A stretch of DNA of 64,000 nucleotides from Tigriopus japonicus (GCA_010645155.1 JAAGOF010000288.1:128288-192287), one strand, 5' to 3'; counted from the first letter of the stretch, positions 27,101 to 42,100 are shown. Notes: generated by a model not told the origin, from the sequence alone. Numbers and translations are program-made.

Positions 27101-30100
27101 CGATACTTGCTCAATATCACAACCTCCACTGCCTTGCAGAGGAACATCTAATTTTGACGCACCATACGTCATTGTACGGAATTTCATCCCGTTCAATGCC
27201 ATATTACTCTGACCAACCAAAGAGTAGACTTTCTCCAACTCATCTACTAAACATTTTGAGTCCTGACCATTCCTTCCACATACTACTTTTGTACCATTAC
27301 TGATTCATCAGCATTTGAAGAAATACTGGCTTTTGTTCTAAACTTTTGGAGAGGAGCAATAAAGAGAATAAACAGGAGCGGACCTAAAATTGGTCCTTGT
27401 GGAACACCTGACTTGACATCATACATGTCACTAAATGATCCTTCAACCTTGACTATTTGCTTCCTATCACTCATGAAACTAAAAATCCAATTCAAGACCT
27501 TACCCTGGATCCCACACTCTTTCAGTTGATCGAGCAAAAGACCATGATCTACCTTATCAAAGGCCTTGGCAAAATCAAGATACACTACATCAACTTACTC
27601 GTTACTTTCAAGCCTTTCAAGCCCGTCAATAATCTGTTCAATCTGGTCAACCAATTGGGATATTGTACTAAAATGAGCTCGAAACCCATGCTGTCCAGAA
27701 TCCACTGTATCATGGAATTCCAAATAATCTACTAGCTTGTACTTTATTATTTTCTCAAAAACTTGCCATGCTGGAGGTCAGTGAAATGGGCCCATAATTA
27801 CTAGGATGAGACTTATTTCTGCCCTTAAAAGTTGGAACAACATAAGCTACTTTCAATGAGGAGGGAAACTTGCCCTGATCCAAGATGCGATGGATCAAAT
27901 AGGAGAAAACAGGGGCAAGAATCTGTGTGCATTTCATAAGAAACTGAGATGTCACACCATCAGGTCCAGGAGAACTCGAGAGCTTTAAGCTCTTGATGGC
28001 CTCAAGACAATCTTGATCTGTGACTGCCAGATCATCCAATCGATTATCCTGACTATCAATATCAACAACATAACTAGAGTCATGGCCTGCTTTTCCTACC
28101 CTTTTTGGAATCAAAAATATACCTGAGAACTGATCTCCGAGGATATTAGCCATAACCTCACTATCATTGACGGTTTTACCGTCGCCCTCAAAAGGTCCTA
28201 CTGGATGTTTCATTTTTCTCTTTGTGTTTGCAAAAGAGAAAAACGCCTTTGGATTAGTCTTAACCTCTTGGATCACTCTATTGCCCTTCTCTAACTGATC
28301 GGAATCAATGGAGGGCCTAATCTTTGCCTGGGCCCCATCCAATTTGCTTTAGAGAAATAGATTTGAAGTACGCCGAAGTCTATTCGAAATCTGACAACTC
28401 CTTTTGAACAACTTCTTTCTACATTTTGGAATTCTAGACAATGACCTACATTTGGCGCCATTTCTGGAATACACAGATGAACAAACCTCCTCAAAAATTG
28501 AAATCAGCCTATTTATCAGCCTAGTCATCTATGGATGGTTCCTGCTGTAAAATGGAAATCAAGTCCAATTCTTCCAATCTTTCGACAATAAGGGCCAGTG
28601 TTCATCTTTGATAAACTTGGCCACACCAATTTTGATTTGTTCTGGTATCTTTTTTTCCTTAAGCTGAAGCAGTCAGGACAAGGTTTAGGTTGCTGATCTG
28701 GGTTGTTTGGGTTGACCCTCGCTTGTTGTTCCACCTTCACTTGTTTGGCTAGCTTCCTCTCTTGGGGTAGGTTAGTTAGTTGGATCCCTAGTTTATTCTT
28801 ACTTGTATGTTACATCCTGTCTTATCTCTCATCAGTTAGGTGTGAGATTGGTTGACTGACTCCCTCTCTTGAGCTATTTTGGTTGGAACACGAGAGTTTC
28901 TACCTTGTATGTTACATCCCGTAGTTGTGAGATTGGTTGGCTCCGTAGGTTAGTTGGAACACGAGTGTTTCTTCTTTCCTGTTGGTCAGGAACAGTGTTC
29001 TGAGATTTTGGGTCAAATTGGGAACAAAAATTTCGCCATAGGGAATTCCCAAAGGTCCAAAAAACCTGGGAACTTTGAATCTTGAGGAAGTTTGTATTTT
29101 TCATTCTTATGAAAATAGTCAAGGAACACATTCCCACAACCTCTGGCAGATTTGGGATTGAATACAAAAAGTAGGGTGAAAATGAGTCACCTTAACAAGC
29201 ACAATGGAGCTGAATTCATATACAAATCAGTACAACATGCAAAAATAATCCATCGCTGCTATGTAATGTAATAAACTATTTTATGATAATTAAATAAGTT
29301 AACGTAAACCTCAGAATATGGGCAAATTTAAGAGGAGTGGCTTTATGATCTACCCTTTTACATTTTTTTAGACTTTCAAAAGTGTCAGACTACAAAATTA
29401 GTTGAGTGCAGAGTTTTGGGGAGAGAAACGACTCGCACATATCAAGGGTTTTGTTAGGGTACATTCAGGTGACAACTCATTTCCCTGGCATGGCGCGAAA
29501 TTCAAAGGAACCAAGAGACACTGCATTGACAATCCACGGTGTTCAAATGGCTTTTTACATTGAGATTAAAATTTCCAAACATTTTGACATTTTTTGAACA
29601 CAAAATTCATTGGGGAACACGTTTACCTTTATTTCACAAATTTATCAAAAATATTACCATTAACAGGTATTTAGGTTTTAGCTTTGTCCTTGGACCTAAT
29701 CTTAAACAATGCAAATCATTTTTAAATGGGCCCTAGGCTTCTCAAGAAAGCGCCAAGGGGGCCCGCGCTCAAAAAAGTTTAAGAACCCCTGAGTCTAGGC
29801 GCTGGTTGCTTTGGTTAGTCAGACCCGAAATCTTATTGACTCAAAAGCAGACCCCAATTCAAATAACTCCGCTAAAATCAGGGATAACCTACATAATAGT
29901 ATAAATACTGGCTAAATGGAGGAGATAAAGGGCGAGTTGGTTGAAGTAGCTTAACCAACAATTGTTCTGGAAGCTCTAGCTTATAGGGAAGTTTGTCCTG
30001 ACCACAAAAGGCAGCCTTGTAGTCTGAATAGAAAAGGTTGTAGCTATTTTGAACACCTCCAGTGGTGTCAAAGATTGTTGAAGTTTGGGCTCTTGAAATT

Positions 30101-33100
30101 CAATAAGAAAGGGTGCTCAAAAGTCGAGTGCCCCTTCTTCCACCCATGTGTGTCGTAAATCAATAAGTAGTGGAACATGTTTCAATGTGGAGTGTAAACA
30201 TGTCCACGTCCTAGGTACTCAGAGGAAACCGAGACCAGCAAAATCTTTGTCTCCCAGTTATGGTTATAGGTTAGCCTCCAATCCCAAACCCCAAACATTT
30301 AATCCTTTCAGCCTTCCCTCTAACTCTTCCTCGTCCTCCTCCTCCCAACTCCTTGTCCCATTTCCCTTCCCTCACTAAAAATTGTGGGTGTTGTCATTGA
30401 CTTGGATTCAATTATTTCCCTAACGCAGAGGTCGGCCACCGGTGGACCGCAGCCCACATATGAGCTCAAGGATCATCATTGGTGGGCCCACAAACAATGA
30501 GGAAAGTCCTAAATAATGTTCCCAAGAGACATCCAAAGTACTGTACTTGTGGGCCCAGAGATCTTTAATCGACAATTTCTGGACCCATGAACCTGCCATC
30601 ATCTGTATGGTGGATCCCGACTTCACCAAACCAAATTTGGTGGGCCTTGACACAAAAACGGTTCTCGACCCGTGTTCTAGCTAGAGCATGAAGTGAGGAA
30701 AAGTAATGAAATCTTGTTTTAATACGATTCAAATCTTTGCTAAGGAAATAAGATTGTGGGTAGATTCGACTCATAATGGAAAAATGAGACTACCAAGAAT
30801 AAGGAACAAACGTCTTCGAGCATAACCTTTTGAATTAGCTGGTCGAAAACATTTCCACTGTTGTGAATTGATTTAAGAAAGCACTTGGTTAGAAAATCCT
30901 ATTTACATATTGAATTTAAACATAACTTTTCCTTTGACTTTTCAATCTTGATCCCGACAAAATGATTGGACCAAACTGAACAAAGAAAAACTGCTCAACG
31001 TTTCTTCTGCATGTATCTCTTTCATCGATATGAAGAACAAAACTATCAATTACTGAGTGCAATGCATAATAACCGAGGGCATGCAGGTTCAGTCCAAAAT
31101 GGGATTACACAACAACCAGAACTTAAGCTCGGCTTATGTGATAAAGCAATTATGACAAGTGCAAAGCACTTGATTTATCACTGGCAAATCGAATATCATA
31201 TTCCAAAAATGACTTCCAATTCATGAGCAAAACATTATGCTAATCGAAGAACACTGTACAAGACAAAATAAATAGAATTTTACTTCAAAAAAGCACGAGT
31301 TTGGATTATGAAAACAAACTTTATTTGATGATCTCCAATTTTTCTACGTTTTCTTACCTTGTACAAGGCCTCAAGGGCATGAAATGGGATGAAATGGCTG
31401 GCATCCAATGGGACCACGTTGGAAAGGTCAGTGGAACTACCCATGGGCCTTAAACCTTGCAAGATGCCTTCTCCGATGGGAGGAAACGATTCCAACTGAT
31501 CAGTGAATGAGGATACATTGCTTAACCCGAGGAATAAGAACGTCACTGCAGCTTGCAGAACACTCTCCTTTTGAAGCACCAAAGCAGTTTTCACTGCGTC
31601 CGGAATGGCCAGGTCCTTCAAGAACAGATCCATGACGAAATGAGTGTACTCATTGGTCATGTCTTGGATCAACATTAACGCCTCTGTCCGTTCTTGGCCT
31701 TGACTCTTAGCAAAGCCCAATATGGTGTTGTAGTCTTGAAAAGATCTGAGTCGTACTCGATAGGCCATGAGCTGTTGATGCTTGCTTTGGAACACGGAGT
31801 GGATGATTCTTTGTTCGTCGGACGGAAATCCCTTGATCATGCGAGAGTCTCGCCATTTGCTCACCACGAGAGCTTGGAACAAATTGGAATCCGAGATGGT
31901 TGCCAAAAAAGAAGAAGGAAGAATGGACGAGGAATCATTCGATGGAGTTTGGATCATGGGGGGCAATCGCGAGGGTCCCGGTTGAGGATCAAAACCTTGG
32001 ATCGATAGAGATGAGAAGCTGGTTGTAGACGCTGTACTTGAGATGTGCAATGATGTTTGGATATTGCCCTGTTAGGGTAAAAGAACAGACATCTTTGTAT
32101 ATTTTCAATCAAATAACACAATGTTTACGAAAGAGTACAATTGGGAGAAAAACGACCGCCCAAAGCTATTGCTTGGGAAAGGGAAAGAAAACACAGAAGC
32201 CGTTTGTTTTTTCCCAATTCATTGAACTTCAAGGATTCTTGGTTCAAACATCATGTATTAGTTTTTTTACAATGCCAAGACCGGATTCCTTTAAAAATAT
32301 GAATCGCAAAATTGGATAAGAAATAGGAATCGCTTCAGAAACTTGTGTCTGAGAAAAAAGCGTAATTTTATTGCGTTGGCTTGGAAATAAATATTGCCAA
32401 GGGCCAGATGGTTCCGTGAAAAAAAAACATACCAGAGTGACCCTTAACAGGTGGGGGAGATTATTTTTCTTCAAGTCTCCGCAAATTGTGTTATTATCAT
32501 CTGTCAATTTTTGGAAAGCTTTTTTGACGGAAAAATCGGATCATTTCTTCATTTCAACAGGCACTTTGAAGCCAATTCAGATTTTCAGTCTAATCTTGCA
32601 GGAAAAAAGTGCAAAAGGGCAATTGAATTTTGAAAGTGATACAGTACTCAAATTATCAAAATTAAATATCTATTATTTGACGTTTCTAGTGGCCAAAAAA
32701 TGACATTTCTTTTTTGGGGAGGAAACAATCCTTTGAATCAATTGCACCATGTTTGTGTTTCATGCATCTTAGAGACTGGGGAAAGAATAAAATGAAGAGT
32801 GATAGAATTCTGTATAAAACAAGTTGTATTTGCAAAAAGTACACAAACACCAAAAGAAAACACCAAAGAATAGAAAAATGAGTGTGGGGACGAGACATGT
32901 GATAAATGATGGTAAGTAGATGAAAAGGGTTACACTGAGGGCAAGAGTTTATAGGTTAAAATTAAGTAAACAAATTTAAAGCTCCACTAAATTGATCCAC
33001 TAAAAGAGCAAGACAGAAAATGAGAGATAGCAAACTCATAGAGAAGGAAGAAGCATGGGTCTTTTCGTTTGCTTGCTCAAGTCTGGGTGGAGATCACGTT

Positions 33101-36100
33101 TTTAAATGATCTAATTCTATTTTAAACAACGGAAAGCTTGAAGATTAGATTGGATTGGAACAAGTCAACAACCTTAGATTTTAAATTGCCTACTAAATAT
33201 TTATTTGGGATACTAACACGGGAATATATGCAAATATACCATTTGAAAAATACGCTTTTATGCAAACGGTACTCTTACAAAAAAACTTACTCCCTCGGCA
33301 CGTTTTGAACTTGCTTTCGATCGCTGTCGAAGTTGCCGAAGCGATTCGTTTGGACCTCTGATGAGGCTTTCTTTCATGCCCACTTCGAAGCATTTTTTCA
33401 GTCGACACGCCGGACATTTGTAGTGCGTGGCTACCAATGAGCAGCTTTCAGGGTCTGAAAAAAATCATAACCATTAAACATCACATTTGGGCACACCTTG
33501 ACTTGACTGATGAGCTGTTTTACAATACAGTGCGAGGTTTACTGCCTTTTTCAAATGTAATATCAACTTGACTTGGGAGGTGAAGGGGATCGAATCCTTT
33601 GGACCCGAGATTCAAACACAGCTCCTTGTCTGTACAATTGTCAAAATTTCTTTGAAGTATCTCAACCAAACGACAAGATCTCACATATAAAGAAATGAAC
33701 AAGCTTCCACAAAAGCTTATGGCGAACTGATTTTGTTAGGAACTAGTCTGACTCTAAACCAAAAGCTACAGGTTTTTTTGTCTTGCACAGGGTCGACAAG
33801 ACTATTGTAGGTTTTGGCGTTATTTCTGTTTGTAGTTTATAGTGTCGATGTGTATCGTATCCAGTTTTTACAATATATCCAATAAAAATGCGAAGGTTTA
33901 TTTTGAATAGTATTAAGCATTATTTTTAGTCCTAATACGTTTGTGTAATCATTTGACCATATACTCTGAAATGATACAAATGATCAAGGATGAAGGGTGT
34001 GTTATATTATCAACCAGGTATTAGCAGAAGTATCTCAATTTAAAATATGGATCATCTCCATGGTTCTAGCTAGAATCACTGAACGGATGCTTAGATGGAA
34101 AAACTAGGAATTGGCAGAATGGCCTGAGCTATTCAGCACAGCCAAGGGCCTTGTTTTACACATTGAGATCGATTAAATACTGGAGGGAGTGTAAGCGTAA
34201 AAACGTGGTTTATACGTAAAATGGTCACTGTAAAAAGGTAACAAGGTAAAATGGGCACGGTAAAAAGGTCATGGTAAAAAGATACCTTTTCCCTGAATAT
34301 ATGTATGTTCCACTCTGAATATCTTATAAGCCCATGGGCATTTCTAAAGGCTTTATATACAAAGAAGCGCAAAGGTCTGGATTGGAAGGTCTTCTCTGAT
34401 TTAAGAGTTCCTCGGGTCCCACATTCTGATTGGTCAATGAACAACTTGCGCCAGTGTGACTAGATGCAGCTTCTCTTGGAAGCTTTCACACACTAATAGG
34501 TCATTTTGGACCCCTTCATTAAGGTTCTAGGCCCTTTACTTTCTCAAAAGTTGTTACCTTGTTCTCATATTTTGGAAAAGTTGTTCAGCTTAGAGGGTAC
34601 TTGTGCATTGTTTTGGGAACGGCGAGCAGTTGCGAGCCAAATCAACTAGATGGCGTTGGATATGATTGTACTCTTTCTAATATAGAGCTCTAGGGCAAGG
34701 AGAAGCCAGTGGAGCCAGCCCACTTCACTTTTTGATGTAAGGGAATGTAAGGGTTGCGCATCACGTGCAATTTTCAAATTTGTGTTTCTGACCTTGCTTG
34801 TGGATAAGAAAAAAATGCCATAGAATGTTGAAATTTCTATATGTAGTAATGTGCAACTTTGTATCTGTAACATGTATCTATTGGATTGAAAGCCATTTGA
34901 TTACAATTTTCCTGGGATAAAAGCTTTCAAGATATGCCACATCTTGTCATGCTGGCGCAAGTTGATCATTGACCAATCAGAACATGGGACCCAAGAAACC
35001 CTCTAATCAGAGAAGACCTTCGAATCCAGACCTTTACGTTTCTATGTATATAAAGCCTTTAGGCATTTCTAGAAAAAAGGGTGAATTTTGACTTAGACCC
35101 TGGGCAAGGACACCCTTCCTGGTCCAACAGATCCAAGGCGGTTTGGACCATTGTTCCAAAATATGTTGGGAGTTAGATTGTGTTGACTATGCTTATGAGA
35201 CTTTATGAGGCCTTAACCCAACAGCGTTCCACTTGATCATGTGGTCACCCCCTAGGCTACCTCTGGAGTAGTGAGGGTCTGTGACCTTTTGACTGTGACC
35301 TTTCTACCGTGACCATTTTAAATTGAATTTTTTACGGTGACCTATTTACCATGACCATCTTTCCATGTGACCTATTTCTAAAGCTCCAAAACGTGTCGCC
35401 TGTTGCTAACTGTTGAGTGGACAAAAGTGCGGGAGCATTTGAAATGTGGGACCAGGCAAATGACAACCATGCAATTGATAAATCAAAGGTGGAATTGAAG
35501 AATGTTTTGGGTCATTTTTTGCTATTTTTTTTTTAAATTGGTTGCGGATTTTCTACTACCGCTACAAGGAATGCGATTCCCTGTAATCAAGGATTTCTCC
35601 CGACAGCTTCAATCCGATCCCCAACAGGATTCGAACCTACGCCGTCTGGGGAAGCACTTACACTCGGCTCTTATAAGAACGCATTAGTACGCGCGGCCAC
35701 TCTGGCTTCCTTGAATATTGCGAGTGGTCACTTTCTTAAAAGAAGCAAACCCGGCATTAGGTGACCATGCTTTTGATTTTAACACAACTAAAAACTTTTT
35801 TGTCAATATATTGAAAAAGTCCCTGATGAAGGAAGAACACAAATTTAAGCTTTTGCGTTATGTAGGGTTAATCCAACTACTCGTTGCAAGAGTAAAAGCA
35901 CTTGAGCAGAGCCAGAGGCACTGAAAATTTCATTTGGCAGTGGGGGGAAAGTGGCAGAAAATGGCAGTACAGAAAAGTTTGTGGCAGTGAAATTTGTAAA
36001 ATGGCAGAATATGGCAGAAAGTGGAAGGGCAGGCAAAAAAATTCGACCAAAAAACCGAGATCAAATTTGTTGACCCAAAAAAAGGAGATTGAATATTTGC

Positions 36101-39100
36101 GCCTTTAAAAACAAAACGAAATGATTGCAAACGAGAAAATTTTCGCTCAAAGGTGGCAGAATGTGGCGGTATATGACTCCAAAAATGGCATTGAACACTT
36201 GTAATTGGCAGTATTTCAAACAACTTTTGGCATTGTCGGCCTGAAGCCACCTGGTAACGCTAATTCGGCATGTTGATGTCTAGCTTATAAAACCCATTGA
36301 CTTCTATTAATACTAGACGGAGTGTAATCCTAAAAATGTGTCTTAATTGTTTCTGGAAAATGAATATGAATTTTCTAACACAAATGAGCACTGAGTATTT
36401 GTACAGTTTTAACTTCAACAATTTGAATTTAAATTTGGAGCTACAAGTGGAATGTCAGTTATAATGAGAATGAGACTCTAACTCTTTTTCGAGCTGCGTT
36501 TGAAAAATTCAATGAATCTCAAATGATTGCTTTTTCTTTAGGCTTCAATTGTTATTTTATTGTAAATGTCCAATTGATAGCACAAAATGCCAAAAAATCG
36601 GAATCCTTGCGTGTCATTTTGCTCACCCCTGCCAAAATTGAACAAACACAAAATGTAACATCAACAGGCTCCCATTCTTTCGTTTGCAAAAGCAAGGAAA
36701 ACTGCCAAAGATCCTTCAACTTTCTCAAAAATGCTTATGGGGACAAGTTCCAAAGGACGTGTGATGAGACGACAACGCCTCTTGGTGGCAAGGACGAGAC
36801 GGAGCTGGTCAGTGTGATCTGGCTACAACCAGGCCTGTGCAAGAGGCCGTTCTTCACCTCAATAGGTTGGCGAGGCCGGGCTACATGCGGCCGGAACAAA
36901 CGAGAGCTCCTCGTTCAAAAGAACCAATTACCCGTTAGTTACTTAGTGAGTGAGTGAGTGAGTGAGTGAGTGAGAAGGACTGCGAGAACCTTCCACGCAC
37001 AAACCGGATCCCGTGAACGCGAAGGTTGGGATTACGCCCCAAGTACCAACGAAACCAGCAACGAGAGTGACACTGGTAAGACGGATTCGGGCGTTGGATG
37101 ATTCTCAACATTGATTATCATTTACCTAATTATTTTATATCGTTTCAACTATTTTTTATGTATTGCCTTTCAGAGCAAATAAAGTGTACTTGTATGTTTG
37201 AACTACTCTCTGGTTTCGGTGGGCTTTATTTGGGATGAGCGGGACCTGATACAGTCCAAACGAGAAAAGAACGAACAACGTGTTTTTGCTTGGCACAAGT
37301 AATTCCGAGATGGAAGAGAATTGTTTCATTCCAAGCAATTAAAGCATCAAAAACATTCAATCTGAACTCATGAAAATATGGAAGTTGTGAGGTACTTTAT
37401 AAAGAAAGATCCTCGTCTGACTATTGCTAGTATTGCATTAGCATCTGACCTCTCAGAAAAAACCGTGTTTTGAATCCTGGTTGAAGTTCTGCACATGTCC
37501 AAGCTGAGTGCAAGATGGATCCCTCTATTGTTCACAGAAGAACACAAGATGGCTCATTTGGAGTTTTCAAGAGACTTCATCAAGCATCATTTTCAAGAAA
37601 GACAAGCATTCCTCAATGGATGAATGTGATGATGATCACTTGTGATGAATCTTGGGTCAATTATACACACCAGAAACCAAAATACAAAGTAAGCAATGGA
37701 TTGTTGAGGGTGGAAAGCCCCCACACAAGCTAAAGACAGTTGGCAGCTCCAAGAAAGCCATTCTGGTCCTCTTTTTTGATTCAGGTAGTCCCATCTACCA
37801 ACATTATGTCTCCAAAGGAATCACTGTAAATTCATCTTACCACTGTAAAGCCTTTGAGAGGTGTTTACGCCATTTTTGGACGAAAAGGCCAAACAAGACC
37901 AACAAGGACCGGCTTATTCATCATGACAATGTCCGTCTTCACACCAGCCAGGAAACAACGGCTTTCTGTGAGAAGAAAAAGATCAAGTTCCTTGGACATT
38001 CCCCTTATTCACCTGATTTGGCACCAATTGACTTTTTGTCTTTTCCATCATTGAAAAAATAATTGCCTGGGAAGACCTTTGTCACTGAGATTGAGCTTTA
38101 ATTAGCCGTGCAGGGGGTCCTTAGAGCATTGTCAAAAGTTGGCCTTTTACATGCATTTGAGAGTTGATTTGAAAGATGTAAAAATGCATCGAACTAAATG
38201 GAAATTATGTTAAAAAAATATAAAATAAACATCATTGAAACCTCAAGGTTTCGACACTACAGCGTCAGTCTCGTTATGACTGACATTCCCCTCATATTTC
38301 AACATCAAACTCATTTTATGAGGTAGTTGCTACATCAAAATTTGATCTGATAATTATTGGGGCATTTAGTTGTTAGTTTTGTCATTTCTGCCCCATGATT
38401 AAGTAATGAAGATGATTATTAACTTAAGGAAATACTTTTTCTGGTGTTGCATTTTGTTCATTTTGGCTAAAATGTTAGTAAAAGCAATTAAAAATGTGCA
38501 ACCCACTTAGAGCCAATCAAGTGGTTTTTTTTGGCAGAATTGTTCATGCATGTGCACTCATGGGCCTCACACAGTGTTATGTTTTATGGTTAAAGTACAA
38601 CTTTTGCACAACACAAGGTTGCAATTCATGATGACATTGTTACCTTTTGATTATCAATGAAGCACCCAAAAAATTAACATGAAATGTGTCAAACCAAGTG
38701 GGATAGGGGAAAAGTAATGGTGATTTTTGAGTTTTTACTAAAACCTCACTGAAATGAAATCAAAACTAATATATAATGCATATAAATAAAAGGTAAAACA
38801 GTCATAAAATAACAAAAAAGAACACTATTACTTAGCAAGCTCTGACTGATCATTGATGTAACAAATCCTTGTAAAATGTAGGCTCAAACTTGAAGCCACT
38901 CAATGTACAGTTTCATGCAAAAACTAACAAGTCTTACTTGTCAAATCAACACGGGATCTAGAAAATAGGCCTCACATATTGGTTAGAATATATAACATGA
39001 AAATCCATCTACTCCTAGATAATAAAGGCTCTGTTACTAAGGTTAAGCTCAATGCCTTTAATGATTTCAATGTCGGCCCACTTTGGGTCATGGCGAAAAT

Positions 39101-42100
39101 TCGTTCAACATCCACTTCTTCTAGTGATCCGTGACGTGGTCCATCAACGAGTGAATGTTGGATATATGAAAAGGTAGCCAGGTGACATCCCACTATCGTG
39201 GCAATTGGTTATACAGGTTTTTGGGCTATTAGCAAAGCCGTCACACTAAAGATCTTTACGTCCCACCATCCCTCCTTCACATCCACTTTTCTCAAGTATT
39301 TTACCCACAAACCACTGTTTTCTTTACATCGGTTCAGAGCAAACAGTCAAATGATTACACAAAAGTATTAAAGCAGTAAGAATAATCTTTAAGGCCCCAA
39401 AAACTAAATTTTGAAAACTTTCACATTTTTTCATGGGGCATGCATTAAAAATCTTCACTACGCACACACCGGTCTACATTTGGTCCCTTGGCACTAAACA
39501 AAATGAGTTCTTAGCCCCTGTGGAGCGTGTCTTAGATAATTTTTTGAAGGGATTACTGTTTTTTACTTCTGTATTACTTACTAATGGTATGTCTAGAAAA
39601 AGAAATAAAAAAATAGTTCCCCATATTCTAGTCATAACTCACACAACTCTGGGATATATAAAGGTTGCTTCAAGTGAGTGTTTAAAATCATTTTGCTAGC
39701 GGCAAAACAGGGCCGTTGGCTGTGCTGCATTGTTCAGCCCATTTTGGGGAGTCCGAGTTTTTCCCACTTAAGCGTCCATTTGATGATTCTAGGTCCTTGT
39801 AGAGGGCTAACAGAGAAAGTTCACTCCAGTACAGTTAGTGGAGATTTGTTTTGAACACACTTCATTGATCTGACAACAAGGGTGTCAAGTGACATGATTC
39901 ATCATGTCACAGTGCAGGCTTAATGACTCACGAATATTTTCAGAGTGTCATTTCTCTGTTAGCCCTCTAGGTCCTTGTAGTTTTCATGTTTCTTTCTGGT
40001 AATTTGTGATTTGATATGTATCATTTTCCAGCAAATAAACTGAGCATAATTTCAACCAGGTGTAAGCAGAAGTATCAAGACGTAAAATTTTAATAGCTTC
40101 CAAAGACCTAGAATGATTGAAAGGGCGCTTAGAAAAAACCCAAAAAACTTGGGTTCGGCAAAATCAGCTGGGCAACTCAGTACAGCCAACGCCCCTGTTT
40201 TGCCGCAAGCGGCATGATTTAAAACACTCACTTAAAGCAACCTTTATATGCAGCGTCTTGCAGATGAATCCGGACAAAGTTTAACTACCTCCAGATCAAT
40301 AAGTAGAGCAAGTAGAGAGTCAGTTAATGTTTTATCTGAAAGTCCAACTAATTAAGAATACATTTATTCAATATGTTGCCCTTACCTCTCAATCATCCAC
40401 AAGAAAAAGAGGTTCACAGCTTACAGCTGATCAACCTAAAAATTTTGTTACCTGTTTTGTGTTTGTCAATACTATGAAAAAGCAACAAATTTCCAAGGGG
40501 GGGAAGTGGTGTGGCGAGCGTATGCTCGCCGCTCGTACTTAACCTCATCATGAGTATGGATGCTTGTTATTTTATGCTTGTTTCAACATTTGATTTTGTC
40601 TTTTTCAGCTTAAAAGTCAGGAAGACAAATGTTTCTGATGAGGGTGAAACTGTGATAAGCAGGAGATTAAAACCTTAAAAGCTAGAAATTGCAACAATTT
40701 CTTTCTCATCTGCACAACTTGAAGTAGAAATAGGACTTGTGGACATTTTTCGAAAAAAAATATATTTTACTGCTTTCATCTGAAATTTTGCCACAGAAAT
40801 AAACTGAGAAATGTGTCAGCGGAGACCTTGCGTTGCTAGACTCATCTTGCGTTGATTTCCAACATGGTTGCCAGGACATAATTCTTGATGCCACTTTTTT
40901 GGCTCACGTCAACTCTGTTTCCTCGATGTTTTCGAAAACATTATAGCCATTGTTATTTCTCAAAAATGGGTGCCATATCAGCTACATGAAAATGATGCCA
41001 CTCAAAAAAAGATAATCGTCAAGTAAAAGGACTTAAGATTTTGCGGGTTTTTTTGTGCCGCTAAGTGGCCCCGTTGCCAATCGCAAATTCAATTTGACAA
41101 TGTCTTTGCAAAAACTATCATAATCAAACCTCATGTAGCCATTGCAAAAGATGGATTATTAAATCACTTATCATGAAAATAGATAATTACCAAGTTCATC
41201 GTTTTATTGAGCCAGATTATCGGTTTTCGAGAAAACTTTTTGTAAATAGGAAGAGCTGTCACGAAGTGTCACATAAAATGACAAAAAAATTAAACCGAAG
41301 TCAATAAGTCTTTTTGGACCAAATTATGCTCAAAATGCAACACAAAATATACGTAAAAACACAGATCAAGGAAGATGTGTGGGTCACAGGTACATGTTTA
41401 GAAGCTATTAGGCCAGGGAAATCAAAGAACAGGATCATTATGGTTTATTTTTAGTCTTTACTAAGACATTCCAAACCGTCTTAAATAATCCTTGTGCGTT
41501 TATCACTTGGCCATTTCTCTGCAAGTGAAAGTATTGATTGGCACTAAACATGGAATAATGCTTAATCGTTTAAATACACTTGATGCTTCATGTTCTGTGG
41601 TCAGATATAATAAACAATGGGACTTAAAGGATCCGCAAAAACAAAGGGGAGGAGAGAGCCCAGGTTCTCCCCCGTTCTTTCTTAAGGAAACTTTTAGGCG
41701 CAATGTAGACCAAATTTGGGAAAAAATGTTAATTGTATGAATTCTATTTTTGATTTATTTGCTTACAAGAAATCGCATTCGTTGTAGCGGTCGGAAAAAA
41801 ACACACAACCAACCCCCCAAAAATACACACTCGAAGGCGACGAATCAATCTGATACCTATTTGCCTATCGGAAAAATAAACGATATCATGGCGGAACTGA
41901 TGTGTTTCGAGTTGGCCATTTTTGACTTGAACTTAATGTATTTTGCTTTCCGAAAGTCTGGTTGAGGGAAGGTTTCAGACACAAAAACATAAACTAGGAC
42001 AATATGGCAACGCTAGGTCGGCTGTTGGGGGCATTTGGAATTATAGTAGAAGTAAAGGCTTTAAGTAGAAGCATAGGTGAAGCATATTAAGACAGAGTAG

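Noticed and set aside
31280..31357. Read-through tail of nuclear receptor exon 3 as the true C-terminus
   Set aside because: It crosses a consensus AAG|GTAAGA donor and adds a basic, non-LBD-like tail; the distant phase-0 exon fits better, though this is not proven.
36523..36957. 144-codon frame ending in a GTGA repeat
   Set aside because: No recognised domain; its end is microsatellite and its start follows AT-rich intron DNA.
36946..36974. Direct GTGA repeats as a CRISPR-like array
   Set aside because: Pure 4-bp microsatellite with no spacers, in a eukaryotic intron.
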